Assembly (NCBI GenBank): GCA_964634355.1
Contig: CAZWIF010000004.1
Location: 1-37,974 of the forward strand
Reading direction: 5' to 3'
From: CAKPSH01 sp964634355
Lineage (GTDB): Bacteria > Bacillota > Clostridia > TANB77 > CAG-508
Length of the DNA: 37,974 nt
Shown: positions 1 through 8,048 of the stretch, piece after piece
How positions within the stretch are numbered: position 1 is the first letter of the stretch
Layout of the letters: every line of letters begins with the position of its first letter
The notes under the pieces: generated by a model
The model's database searches: none
Told to the model about the DNA's origin: nothing
The model's input: the letters and a program-made list of their open reading frames with translations, nothing else
Position numbers and translations under genes: made by a program

Positions 1-69
1 AAATTATTTACAAAAATAAAATTATATGATAAAACTTATATATAAATTGATGAAGGAGGGGCAATATAT

Positions 70-1794
70 ATGGAATATATAGAGAAATATGAACAATGGC
101 TGAATAATAAAATGTTTGACAAAAAAACTAGAGAAGAATTAGCAAGTATAAAAGATAATAAGGAAGAGATAAAAGATAGATTTTATAAAGATTTAGAATT
201 TGGAACAGGCGGATTGAGAGGAGTAATTGGAGCAGGAACTAATAGAATGAATTATTATACTGTTGGAAAAGCTACTCAAGGATTGGCAAATTTCATAATA
301 AAAGAGAATGGGCAGGGAAAAGGAGTAGCGATAGCATATGATTCAAGAAGAATGTCTCCTGAATTTGGAAAAAGAGCTGCCTTGATATTAAATGCTAATG
401 GAATTAAAACATATTTATTTGACTCATTAAGGCCAACTCCTGAATTATCTTTTACAGTTAGAGAATTAGGATGTATAGCAGGAATTGTTATAACTGCAAG
501 TCATAATCCTCCAGAATATAATGGATATAAAGTATATTGGGAAGACGGAGCTCAAATTACAGCTCCAAAGGATAAACAAATTATTACAGAAGTTAATAAT
601 ATCGAAGATTATGCTGACATAAAATTAATATCAGAAGAAGAAGCAACGAGAAAAGGCTTATTTAATATAATTGGAAAAGAAATTGACGATAGATATATGG
701 AGGAATTACATAAACTTGTATTAAATTCAGATGTTATAAAAGAAATGGCAAAAGATATAAAAATTGTTTATTCACCATTTCATGGAACTGGAAATATCCC
801 TGTTAGAAGAATTTTGCAAGAATTAGGTTTTGAAAAAGTATATGTTGTTCCTGAACAAGAATTACCAGATGGAGACTTTACAACTTTATCTTATCCAAAC
901 CCGGAGGATCCGAAAGCATTTGAACTAGCACTTAAATTAGCTAAAAAGGTAGACGCAGATATAGTTTTGGCAACAGATCCTGATGCAGATAGATTGGGTG
1001 TTTATGCTAAAGATACCAAAACTGGTGAATATAAATCTTTTACAGGAAATATGTCTGGACTTTTAATCGCTGAGTACGAATTAAGTCAAAAGAGAGAAAA
1101 AGGAATTCTACCTAAAAATGGAGCACTTATCAAAACTATAGTTTCTTCAAATATGGCAGACAAAATAGTTAAAGAATATAATATTGCATTGATTGAAGTA
1201 CTAACAGGATTTAAATATATAGGTGAACAGATAAAGTTGTTTGAACAAAATCATAAATATGAGTATTTATTTGGATATGAGGAAAGCTATGGATGTTTAG
1301 TAGGAACACATGCTAGGGACAAAGATGCAGTTGTAGCTGTAATGGCTCTTTGTGAAGCGGCAGCATTTTATAAGAAAAATGGATTAACCTTATGGGATCA
1401 AATGATAAATATATATGAAAAATATGGATATTATAAAGAAGATTTAGCAAGTATTACATTAAAAGGAGCAGATGGGGCTACAAAAATTCAGAATATGATG
1501 TCTGGACTTAGAAATGATCCACCAGTAAAAATTGGAGGATGGGATGTAATTGCTGTAAGAGATTATAGAATTCAAGAAAGAAAAGATACAAAAACAGGGG
1601 AAAAGACAAAGCTTGATTTGCCAGTATCAAATGTATTATATTATGAATTATCTGATGATGCATGGTGTTGTGTAAGGCCATCAGGAACTGAACCGAAAAT
1701 AAAATTCTACATAGGAGTTAGAGGAAAGAATTTAGAAGATTCAGAGAAAAAGGTTGAAACTTTAAAGAAAGAAATATTAAAATTAGTAGAATAG
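70..1794 (+). CDS. Phosphohexomutase (phosphoglucomutase/phosphomannomutase)
   Basis: Cytosolic alpha-D-phosphohexomutase that interconverts hexose-6-phosphate and hexose-1-phosphate. All four family signatures are visible: the phosphoserine loop TASHNPP (residues 142-148, Ser144), the Mg2+ loop DPDADR (303-308), the sugar-recognition loop GYEES (402-406) and the C-terminal phosphate-binding RPSGTEPK (536-543). At 574 residues it matches the long PgcA-type Firmicute enzymes. A strong AAGGAGGGG ribosome site lies just before the ATG. It is followed by ManA, and a GDP-mannose pathway lies downstream, so it probably supplies mannose-1-P for ManC and perhaps glucose-1-P as well. Sequence alone does not separate PGM from PMM preference. 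The family is certain; the substrate is inferred from context. Confidence 0.93.
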   Translation: MEYIEKYEQWLNNKMFDKKTREELASIKDNKEEIKDRFYKDLEFGTGGLRGVIGAGTNRMNYYTVGKATQGLANFIIKENGQGKGVAIAYDSRRMSPEFGKRAALILNANGIKTYLFDSLRPTPELSFTVRELGCIAGIVITASHNPPEYNGYKVYWEDGAQITAPKDKQIITEVNNIEDYADIKLISEEEATRKGLFNIIGKEIDDRYMEELHKLVLNSDVIKEMAKDIKIVYSPFHGTGNIPVRRILQELGFEKVYVVPEQELPDGDFTTLSYPNPEDPKAFELALKLAKKVDADIVLATDPDADRLGVYAKDTKTGEYKSFTGNMSGLLIAEYELSQKREKGILPKNGALIKTIVSSNMADKIVKEYNIALIEVLTGFKYIGEQIKLFEQNHKYEYLFGYEESYGCLVGTHARDKDAVVAVMALCEAAAFYKKNGLTLWDQMINIYEKYGYYKEDLASITLKGADGATKIQNMMSGLRNDPPVKIGGWDVIAVRDYRIQERKDTKTGEKTKLDLPVSNVLYYELSDDAWCCVRPSGTEPKIKFYIGVRGKNLEDSEKKVETLKKEILKLVE

Positions 1795-1805
1795 CACAGG
1801 AGATA

Positions 1806-1834
1806 TTTACAAAACTATAATAATATGTTATAAT
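1806..1834 (+). promoter_or_regulatory. Sigma-A promoter for manA
   Basis: TTTACA (1806-1811), a 17-base spacer and TATAAT (1829-1834), with a TGn extended -10 (TGT at 1826-1828). It lies between the mutase stop and the manA ribosome site, so manA can be transcribed independently of the mutase. Confidence 0.7.
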
Positions 1835-1876
1835 TTAATAAGTTATGTAAACAATTAGACCCAGAGGAGGAAAATG

Positions 1877-2821
1877 ATGGAACCAATCTTTTTTAAGCCA
1901 ACCTATAAACAAGTAGTATGGGGCGGAAACAATATAAAGAAATTTTTTAATAGAAATATAGAAGAAAATAATATAGGTGAAAGTTGGGAGCTATCTGCTC
2001 ATGCTAATGGATTAAGTCAAGTATTAAACGAATCATTTAATAATGAAAATTTATATGAATTATTTAATGATAAGAGTAAGAGAAAAGAGATATTTGGAAA
2101 TAAATGTTTGGAAATGGACAGATTTCCAATACTTGCAAAATTTATAGATGCACAAGACAATTTATCAATACAAGTTCATCCAAATGACGAATACGCAAAA
2201 AAATATGAAAATGATTCTGGGAAAAATGAAGTATGGTATATAATGGATTGTACAGATGATGCGAAAATAGTATATGGATTTAAAGATGAGATAAATCAAG
2301 AAAACCTAAGCAAAGCTGTAGATAATATAGAAGATAATGTAAAATATGTAAATGTGAAAAAAGGAGATTTTATATCAATACCTGCAGGAACTATCCATGC
2401 TATTTGTGGCGGAGTAATGATATGTGAAATTCAGCAGAGCAGTGATGTAACATATAGAGTATATGATTGGAATAGGACTGGTTTAGACGGAAAACCTAGA
2501 CAATTACATAAACAAAAAGCATTGGATGTAATTAATTTAAATAATAAGACAGAAATTTATAATTATTATAATTTAGATGATGAAGAAAATATATACAATT
2601 CAAATAATTTTAATATTGATATGTTAAATGTAAAAAATAATATTATAAAGACATCAAATGAAGAATCTTTTACAGCATATATAGTTATAGAAGGTAATGG
2701 GAGTGTAAAAACAAATAACTTTGAAAAAAACTTAGAAAGAGGAAGTGTATTCTTGATTCCAGCAAAATTAGGGACTTATACATTAGATGGCAATATGAAA
2801 TTAATGAAGGTATATTTATAA
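1877..2821 (+). CDS. manA: Mannose-6-phosphate isomerase, class I
   Basis: Zinc enzyme interconverting fructose-6-P and mannose-6-P, the entry step to GDP-mannose. The cupin core carries the expected metal ligands: Gln99 and His101 in IQVHPND, Glu118 in KNEVWY and His174 in IPAGTIHAICGG. The typical substrate-loop segment EIQQSSDVTYRVYDWNR follows. The length of 314 residues fits the short Firmicute ManA type. Two ATG codons are adjacent (1874 and 1877); the AGGAGG at 1865-1870 is better spaced for 1877. It has its own promoter and is followed by a GC-rich palindrome at 2841-2860. Together with the mutase upstream and manC/gmd/rmd downstream it completes a GDP-6-deoxyhexose supply route. Confidence 0.93.
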   Translation: MEPIFFKPTYKQVVWGGNNIKKFFNRNIEENNIGESWELSAHANGLSQVLNESFNNENLYELFNDKSKRKEIFGNKCLEMDRFPILAKFIDAQDNLSIQVHPNDEYAKKYENDSGKNEVWYIMDCTDDAKIVYGFKDEINQENLSKAVDNIEDNVKYVNVKKGDFISIPAGTIHAICGGVMICEIQQSSDVTYRVYDWNRTGLDGKPRQLHKQKALDVINLNNKTEIYNYYNLDDEENIYNSNNFNIDMLNVKNNIIKTSNEESFTAYIVIEGNGSVKTNNFEKNLERGSVFLIPAKLGTYTLDGNMKLMKVYL

Positions 2822-2835
2822 TATAAAATGTAATA

Positions 2836-2870
2836 TGTAGGGGCACGGTGCACCGTGCCCTTTTGTAAAT
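2836..2870. repeat. Intergenic palindromic repeat, copy A
   Basis: Perfect 20-bp palindrome at 2841-2860 (arms GGGCACGGTG and CACCGTGCCC), preceded by ATGTAG and followed by TTTTGTAAAT. A stretch of about 31 bases around it is identical to the copy at 10161-10192. It lies about 20 bases after the manA stop and could also act as a terminator, since a short T run follows. Confidence 0.85.
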
Positions 2871-2911
2871 AAATATGATGAAAATAAATTATATAGATAC
2901 AAAAAGAGTTC

Positions 2912-2939
2912 TTGTATTTTTTAAAAATAATGGTATAAT
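2912..2939 (+). promoter_or_regulatory. Sigma-A promoter for phosphofructokinase
   Basis: TTGTAT (2912-2917), a 16-base spacer and TATAAT (2934-2939), preceded by TGG as an extended -10. The predicted start is about 45 bases upstream of the ATG at 2991. Confidence 0.65.
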
Positions 2940-2990
2940 AAAAGAAAATTTTTAGAAGAATTATATAGAATAGAAAGGAAGAAATTTATT

Positions 2991-4124
2991 ATGAAAAAAG
3001 TAGCAATTTTAGCAAATGGTGGAGATGTAGCAGGCTTTAATGCTGTAATAAGAGGAATTGTTAAAACAGCAGAAAATCATGGAGTTGAATGTTATGGATA
3101 TATTGAAGGATATAAAGGGTTGTTAGAAAATAATTACATTAAACTTGATTCAGCTACTACAGCGTCAGGAATTTTGCATAAAGGAGGATCAATTATTGGA
3201 TCTTCAACAAATTCTAATGTATTCCATTATAAATCTGAAGAAGATGGAAAAATAGTATACAAAGATTTATCTGATATATGTGTTAAAAATTTCAAAGAGG
3301 CTGGATTTGAATGTCTATTTACATTAGGAGGAGATGGTACACAAAAGTCTGCAAGAGATTTATCATTAAAAGGAATACAGGTGATAGGTGTTCCAAAAAC
3401 AATAGATAATGATGTGGCTTGTACAGACATTACTTTTGGATATAATACAGCAGTATCAGTTGCAATGGAAGCTCTTGATAGGTTACATTCTACAGGAGAA
3501 ACACATCATAGAGTAATGGTACTAGAAGTAATGGGAAGATATGCTGGATGGATAGCACTAGAAGCTGCGATAGCCGGTGGAGGAGACGTTGCACTAATAC
3601 CAGAAATTCCATATGATTTAAATAAAGTGGCAGAAAAAATAAAAGAGAGGATAAAAGTAGGAAAAAGATTTAGTCTTGTAGTTGTAGCAGAAGGAGCTAT
3701 GCCAATAAATGGAAATATAACAATTAAAGGTACAAGAGATAATGGAGTAGGTGTTGATAATACAAAACTTGGTGGAGTTGGAGAAAGAGTAGCAAAGCAA
3801 CTAGAAAAATTAACAGGATTAGAGGCTAGAAATACAACATTAGGTTATATGCAAAGAGGAGGAACTCCTACAGCATATGATAGAGTACTTTCAACAAAAT
3901 ATGGTTCAAAAGCAATGGATTTAGCATTAGAAGGAAAGTTTGGAGTATTAGCTGTATTAAAAAATGGAAAATTAGATTCAGTAGCACTAGAAGATGTTGT
4001 GGGAAATAATAAAGAGATTGGTGCTGTATCTGGAAATACAGAAAACAGCAACATAAGAAGAGTTACAATGGACGATGATTTAGTAAAGACAGCAAGAAAT
4101 ATTGGAATTTCACTAGGAGATTAA
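2991..4124 (+). CDS. 6-phosphofructokinase (PfkA superfamily, Lys124-type)
   Basis: Glycolytic kinase phosphorylating fructose-6-P to fructose-1,6-bisphosphate. Visible motifs are a nucleotide-loop GGD near residues 10-12, GGDGT (113-117), the catalytic PKTIDND (135-141) and MGRYAGW (181-187). The glycine in GGDGT equals E. coli Gly104, which favours ATP. The lysine in PKTIDND replaces Gly124 of classical ATP enzymes and is the residue found in pyrophosphate-dependent enzymes. This Gly104/Lys124 combination is known from atypical ATP-dependent PFKs, so ATP is the likelier donor but not proven. Length is 377 residues, longer than the 320-residue PfkA of enterobacteria. It has its own promoter, and a palindromic repeat follows the stop. 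Confidence 0.9.
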   Translation: MKKVAILANGGDVAGFNAVIRGIVKTAENHGVECYGYIEGYKGLLENNYIKLDSATTASGILHKGGSIIGSSTNSNVFHYKSEEDGKIVYKDLSDICVKNFKEAGFECLFTLGGDGTQKSARDLSLKGIQVIGVPKTIDNDVACTDITFGYNTAVSVAMEALDRLHSTGETHHRVMVLEVMGRYAGWIALEAAIAGGGDVALIPEIPYDLNKVAEKIKERIKVGKRFSLVVVAEGAMPINGNITIKGTRDNGVGVDNTKLGGVGERVAKQLEKLTGLEARNTTLGYMQRGGTPTAYDRVLSTKYGSKAMDLALEGKFGVLAVLKNGKLDSVALEDVVGNNKEIGAVSGNTENSNIRRVTMDDDLVKTARNIGISLGD

Positions 4125-4146
4125 TATATAAAAATATATATTTTTG

Positions 4147-4168
4147 GGGGGCACGGGACACCGTGCCC
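4147..4168. repeat. Intergenic palindromic repeat, copy B (variant loop)
   Basis: Stem GGGCACGG (4149-4156) and CCGTGCCC (4161-4168) around a GACA loop. The stem is the same as in copies A, C and D, where the loop is TGCA. It lies 24 bases after the phosphofructokinase stop and just upstream of the argS promoter. Confidence 0.8.
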
Positions 4169-4193
4169 ATTGTGCCATATTTTTTGAGAGAAC

Positions 4194-4222
4194 TTGCGTA
4201 TCGTTAATGTTTGTGGTATACT
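4194..4222 (+). promoter_or_regulatory. Sigma-A promoter for argS
   Basis: TTGCGT (4194-4199), a 17-base spacer and TATACT (4217-4222), with TGG just before the -10. It predicts a leader of about 80 bases ahead of the argS ATG. Confidence 0.6.
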
Positions 4223-4250
4223 TGATATACATTATTATAGAAATTGAGGA

Positions 4251-4276
4251 AAGGGCATGCTGTACATTAAGCCCTT
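4251..4276 (+). promoter_or_regulatory. Leader hairpin upstream of argS
   Basis: AAGGGC (4251-4256) pairs with GCCCTT (4271-4276), and an inner ATG/CAT pair is possible. It lies inside the predicted argS leader and is followed by ACAA rather than a T run, so it is not an obvious terminator. It may be a degenerate member of the GGGC-CCCTT repeat family. Confidence 0.45.
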
Positions 4277-4308
4277 ACAATAATTAAAACTAAGAAAGGA
4301 AATGTAAG

Positions 4309-6021
4309 ATGATTGATTTTAAAATAGAAATTGCAAAAATGATTAGTGAATGTACAGATATTAATGCTGAAGAATTAAATGCATACATAGAAATTCCACC
4401 AGAAGAAAATATGGGAGACTATGCATTTCCTTGTTTTAAACTAGCAAAATCTTTAAAAAAAGCACCACCAATTATAGCAAACGAGATAAAGGAGAATATA
4501 AAAATTAATGAGAAAATAATTAGCAAAATTGAAATTGTTGGAGGATATTTAAATTTTTATATTAATAAAAATACTCTGATAGAACAAGTTCTCACAGAAA
4601 TGGAGATTAAAAATTTAGAATATGGAAAATCTAATATAGGAGAAGGAAAAAATATAGTTATAGATTATTCAGCCCCAAATATTGCAAAACCTTTCCATAT
4701 AGGACACTTGCGCTCAACTGTAATAGGAGCTGCCTTGTATAATATTTACAAACATTTAGGGTATAATGTAATAGGAATAAATCATTTGGGAGATTATGGA
4801 ACACAATTTGGAAAAATGATAGAAGGATACAAATTGTGGGGAGATGAATATAATTTAAATGAGAATCCAATTGAGAAATTAACTGACATTTATGTTAGAA
4901 TCAATAATCTTTGCAAAGAAGATGAAAATGTACTTAATGAGTGTAGAGACAATTTTAAAAAATTAGAAGATGGAGACGAATATTGTACAAAATTATGGAA
5001 AACATTTAAAGAATTAAGTTTAAAGGAATTTCAGAAAGTATATGATTTACTAGGAACTAAATTTGATTCTTGGAATGGAGAGGCATTCTATACAGATAAA
5101 ATGCCAGAGGTTATGGAAAAGCTAGAAGAGTCAGGAAGATTAGAGGAATCAGATGGAGCGAAAATAGTGAATCTTGAAAAGGCAGGGATTACTACTCCAA
5201 TAATAATAGAAAAATCAAATGGCTCATCAACATATGCGACACGTGATTTAGCTGCTATTCTATATAGAGCCCGTACGTATGATTTTGATAAAGCACTATA
5301 TGTTACTTCATATGAACAAAACTTACATTTCAAACAGGTATTTGAGACAGCAAAATTACTTGGAATAGATAAAAAATATATAGATGGACTAAAACATGTT
5401 GCCTTCGGTATGGTATTACTAAAAACAGGAAAAATGTCAACAAGAGAAGGAAATATTATAAAGCTCGAAGAATTACTAAATGAAGCTATTTCAAGAGCAA
5501 AATCAATAATAGAGGAGAAAAATCCAAATCTTGAAAATAAAGAAGAAACAGCAAAAAAAGTTGGTATAGGTGCGGTTATATTTAATGATTTAGCTAATAG
5601 CAGAATAAAGGATGAAATATTTGATTGGGATGCAATTTTAAATTTTCAAGGTGAAACTGGACCATATATTCAATATATTTATGTTAGAACGAAAAGTATA
5701 TTGGATAGTATTGAAGAAATGCCTATAGTACAAGAAATTAATATAGAAGAATTACAAAGTGATGAAGCGATAAAAATTATAAAACTAATATATCAATTCG
5801 AAGATACATTGAAAAATGTAGTTATAAAAAATGAACCTTCAATTCTTTCAAGATATTTAATAAACCTTGCACAAGAGTATAGCTCATATTATAATTTAAA
5901 TAAGATTTTAGATGATGATACAGAAAAGAGACAAGCTAGACTTTATTTAACATATATGGTAGGAAATGTATTAAAAATTGGAGCAAATCTATTAGGAATA
6001 AAAATGCCAGAAAAAATGTAA
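4309..6021 (+). CDS. argS: Arginyl-tRNA synthetase
   Basis: Class I aminoacyl-tRNA synthetase charging tRNA-Arg with arginine. The N-terminal Arg-S additional domain is followed by the HIGH signature (residues 130-133, in PFHIGHLRS) and the KMSK-loop equivalent KMSTRE (375-380). The C-terminal helical anticodon-binding DALR domain starts near GPYIQYIYVRT. Length is 570 residues, normal for bacterial ArgS. AAAGGA at 4294-4299 sets the ATG start. The gene has its own promoter and a short hairpin leader; the leader is too short for a T-box. The LCP gene follows closely, but a separate promoter overlaps the spacer. Confidence 0.96.
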   Translation: MIDFKIEIAKMISECTDINAEELNAYIEIPPEENMGDYAFPCFKLAKSLKKAPPIIANEIKENIKINEKIISKIEIVGGYLNFYINKNTLIEQVLTEMEIKNLEYGKSNIGEGKNIVIDYSAPNIAKPFHIGHLRSTVIGAALYNIYKHLGYNVIGINHLGDYGTQFGKMIEGYKLWGDEYNLNENPIEKLTDIYVRINNLCKEDENVLNECRDNFKKLEDGDEYCTKLWKTFKELSLKEFQKVYDLLGTKFDSWNGEAFYTDKMPEVMEKLEESGRLEESDGAKIVNLEKAGITTPIIIEKSNGSSTYATRDLAAILYRARTYDFDKALYVTSYEQNLHFKQVFETAKLLGIDKKYIDGLKHVAFGMVLLKTGKMSTREGNIIKLEELLNEAISRAKSIIEEKNPNLENKEETAKKVGIGAVIFNDLANSRIKDEIFDWDAILNFQGETGPYIQYIYVRTKSILDSIEEMPIVQEINIEELQSDEAIKIIKLIYQFEDTLKNVVIKNEPSILSRYLINLAQEYSSYYNLNKILDDDTEKRQARLYLTYMVGNVLKIGANLLGIKMPEKM

Positions 6022-6038
6022 AAAAATGCAGAATTCAG

Positions 6039-6067
6039 TTGATAAAAAAATAGTTATAAGATATAAT
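6039..6067 (+). promoter_or_regulatory. Sigma-A promoter for the LCP-glycosyltransferase unit
   Basis: TTGATA (6039-6044), a 17-base spacer and TATAAT (6062-6067). It sits just after the argS stop and upstream of an AAAGGA ribosome site (6080-6085). Its position argues that the LCP protein starts at 6086 or 6098, not at the earlier in-frame ATG 6026. Confidence 0.65.
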
Positions 6068-6097
6068 GTAAAAAATGTTAAAGGAATGAGTAAAACT

Positions 6098-7177
6098 ATG
6101 GATAAGATAAACAATGAAAACAAAAAGGCGGCAAAACACGCAGAAACTAGTGTTAAGAAAAGAAAAAAGAACAAGATACTAAGGATTATTGTTAAAATAA
6201 TATTAGTATTAATAATAGCAATAATAATTATGTTAGGAGTTCTTGCAGGATATATATATAGTAAACTGTCTAAAATAGATTACCAAGGTGAGGCTCTAAA
6301 CAATGTTGAAGTAAATGAAGGAATAGAAAATACAGGATATTTGAATATTGCTTTGTTTGGAATAGATGCAAGGAGTAATGAGTATGATACAAATGCTGGA
6401 AGTGATTGTATACTGATAATTAGTATAAACAGAGAAACAAAGGAAGTGAAAATGGTTTCTGTATATAGAGACTCATATCTATCATATGAAAATGGAAAAT
6501 ATGATAAAATTACAGATATTTATAGACGTTATGGAGTGGAAACGGCATTAACTACTTTAAATAGAAATTTAGATTTGGATATCACAGAATATGTAACTGT
6601 AAATTTTGAAGTTGTAGTAGATGTGATAAATGCTGTTGGAGGAATAGAAATGGAAATAACTTCAGCAGATTTAAAATATATCAATCCATATATTACAGAG
6701 ATTATTAATGTTACTGGTACAAAATCTTCAAAATTAACCAAAACAGGAACATATACCTTGGATGGTGTACAAGCTTTAGCATATGCAAGGATAAGATATA
6801 TAGGAACAGATATAAATAGAACAGAAAGACAAAGAGAAGTTTTAATGAAAACTTTTGATAAGGTAAAACAAATGAATCTAACAACTATTAATAGCTTAAT
6901 TGATACTGTTTTGCCTGAAGTAGTTACAAGTTTAAGTAAAACAGAAATATTGTCATTAGCATCAGGAGCGCTACAGTACAATATTACAGGGAGTTCAGGT
7001 TTTCCTTATGAATGGACAGATTATCAACCATCAACTATATATTATCTTGCACCAGTAAACTTAGAGGCAAATGTTGTAACACTTCATGAAGAATTATTTA
7101 GCGAGGAAGATTATCAAGCGTCTGATGTTGTAAAAAATATTAGTGATACTTTGATTAAAAAAACAGGAATAAAGTAA
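6098..7177 (+). CDS. LytR-CpsA-Psr (LCP) family cell-wall polymer ligase
   Basis: LCP proteins transfer undecaprenyl-linked polymers such as teichoic acid or capsule onto peptidoglycan outside the membrane. The product has a lysine-rich cytoplasmic tail, one membrane helix (about residues 27-52) and an extracellular LCP domain. Conserved features are FGIDAR (87-92), SDCILI (102-107) and VYRDS (122-126), whose Asp and Arg residues bind the lipid pyrophosphate and metal in this family. The start at 6098 is chosen because a promoter at 6039-6067 and AAAGGA at 6080-6085 lie ahead of it; ATG 6086 is possible but has no spacer to the ribosome site. It pairs with the phosphoglycosyl transferase immediately downstream, which suggests wall attachment of the polysaccharide made by the next operon. 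Confidence 0.9.
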   Translation: MDKINNENKKAAKHAETSVKKRKKNKILRIIVKIILVLIIAIIIMLGVLAGYIYSKLSKIDYQGEALNNVEVNEGIENTGYLNIALFGIDARSNEYDTNAGSDCILIISINRETKEVKMVSVYRDSYLSYENGKYDKITDIYRRYGVETALTTLNRNLDLDITEYVTVNFEVVVDVINAVGGIEMEITSADLKYINPYITEIINVTGTKSSKLTKTGTYTLDGVQALAYARIRYIGTDINRTERQREVLMKTFDKVKQMNLTTINSLIDTVLPEVVTSLSKTEILSLASGALQYNITGSSGFPYEWTDYQPSTIYYLAPVNLEANVVTLHEELFSEEDYQASDVVKNISDTLIKKTGIK

Positions 7178-7200
7178 TAATGAATATAGGAGGAAAAACA

Positions 7201-7887
7201 GTGGAAATAAATGATACAACAACAATATGTATTAATAAAAAAACTGTTGATGTATGTATGAAGGCAAGTCGTATTAGTAAAATATCCAAAAGAATATTAG
7301 ATATATTAGCAGGTATTATTGGAATTATTATTTTAATGCCATTATCTATATGTATAAAAATTGCTAATATATTTTCGAAAGATAAAGGATCAATATTCTT
7401 TGTTCAAGATAGAATAGGAAAAAACGGAAAAATATTTAGAATGTATAAATATAGAACTATGATAGTAGGAGCAGAAGAAGAACTTGAAAAATTACTATCA
7501 GAGAATGAAGAAATGAGAAAAGAATATGAAGTAAATAAAAAAATTAAGGATGACCCAAGAATAACGAATATTGGAAAAATTTTAAGAAAGGCAAGCTTGG
7601 ATGAGTTTCCACAGTTTATTAATATACTAAAGGGAGAAATGAGCTTAGTTGGTCCTAGACCATATCTTGAAAGAGAAATAAAAGACATGGGAGATTCTTA
7701 TAATAAAATTATTCTATTAAAACCAGGATTAACAGGATTATGGCAAACTTCTGGAAGAAGTGATATAAACTTTAATGATAGAGTAAAACTAGATGTGGAA
7801 TATTATAACAACAATTCTTTTTGGGGAGATATAAAAATTATATTCAAAACAGTAACGACAGTATTAAATAGAAAAGGAGCAGTTTAA
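7201..7887 (+). CDS. Undecaprenyl-phosphate sugar phosphotransferase (initiating)
   Basis: Monotopic phosphoglycosyl transferase of the bacterial sugar transferase family (WcaJ/WbaP C-terminal domain, PglC). It moves a sugar-1-phosphate from a nucleotide sugar to undecaprenyl phosphate and so starts the repeat unit. One hydrophobic re-entrant or membrane helix lies near residues 33-56. It is followed by the basic RIGKNGK region, the catalytic Asp-Glu pair in LDEFPQF (134-135), SLVGPRPYL, and the C-terminal LKPGLTGLWQ and GRSDINF motifs. GTG 7201 is chosen because AGGAGG (7188-7193) lies 7 bases before it; the in-frame ATG 7180 lacks a ribosome site. The sugar specificity cannot be read from sequence. 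Confidence 0.92.
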   Translation: MEINDTTTICINKKTVDVCMKASRISKISKRILDILAGIIGIIILMPLSICIKIANIFSKDKGSIFFVQDRIGKNGKIFRMYKYRTMIVGAEEELEKLLSENEEMRKEYEVNKKIKDDPRITNIGKILRKASLDEFPQFINILKGEMSLVGPRPYLEREIKDMGDSYNKIILLKPGLTGLWQTSGRSDINFNDRVKLDVEYYNNNSFWGDIKIIFKTVTTVLNRKGAV

Positions 7888-7926
7888 TATATAGACGACC
7901 TTAAAATTTTAAGGTCGTCTATATAT
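7887..7926. terminator. 40-bp perfect palindrome, probable terminator
   Basis: Two perfect 20-base arms: 7887-7906 and 7907-7926, with core GACGACCTTAAAA and its complement. It begins at the last base of the sugar transferase stop codon. The outer arms are AT-rich, so either strand can fold into a long hairpin, but only a weak T-rich tail follows (ATTTCATTTC). Confidence 0.7.
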
Positions 7927-7980
7927 TTCATTTCATTAAAATTCTTTGTAAAATAATAGATAAAAAAATCTAAAAATAGG

Positions 7981-8010
7981 TTGACTTTTTAATAAGATTA
8001 TATATATAAT
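7981..8010 (+). promoter_or_regulatory. Promoter of the polysaccharide operon
   Basis: TTGACT (7981-7986), an 18-base spacer and TATAAT (8005-8010), about 40 bases before manC. No other equally good promoter was found before 20003, so this one probably drives manC to wzx. Confidence 0.65.
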
Positions 8011-8048
8011 ACAAGAGTATATTACATTTTAAGAAAAGGAGTATGTAT

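Noticed and set aside
4229..4308. T-box or other riboswitch ahead of argS
   Set aside because: The leader is about 80 bases, with one simple hairpin, no T-box bulge sequence and no antiterminator/terminator pair.
6026..6097. N-terminal extension of the LCP protein from ATG 6026
   Set aside because: A TTGATA-17-TATAAT promoter lies inside this stretch and no ribosome site precedes 6026.
6529..6981. Open frame of 150 codons on the minus strand inside the LCP gene
   Set aside because: Antisense shadow of a conserved domain; no start signals and no family features.
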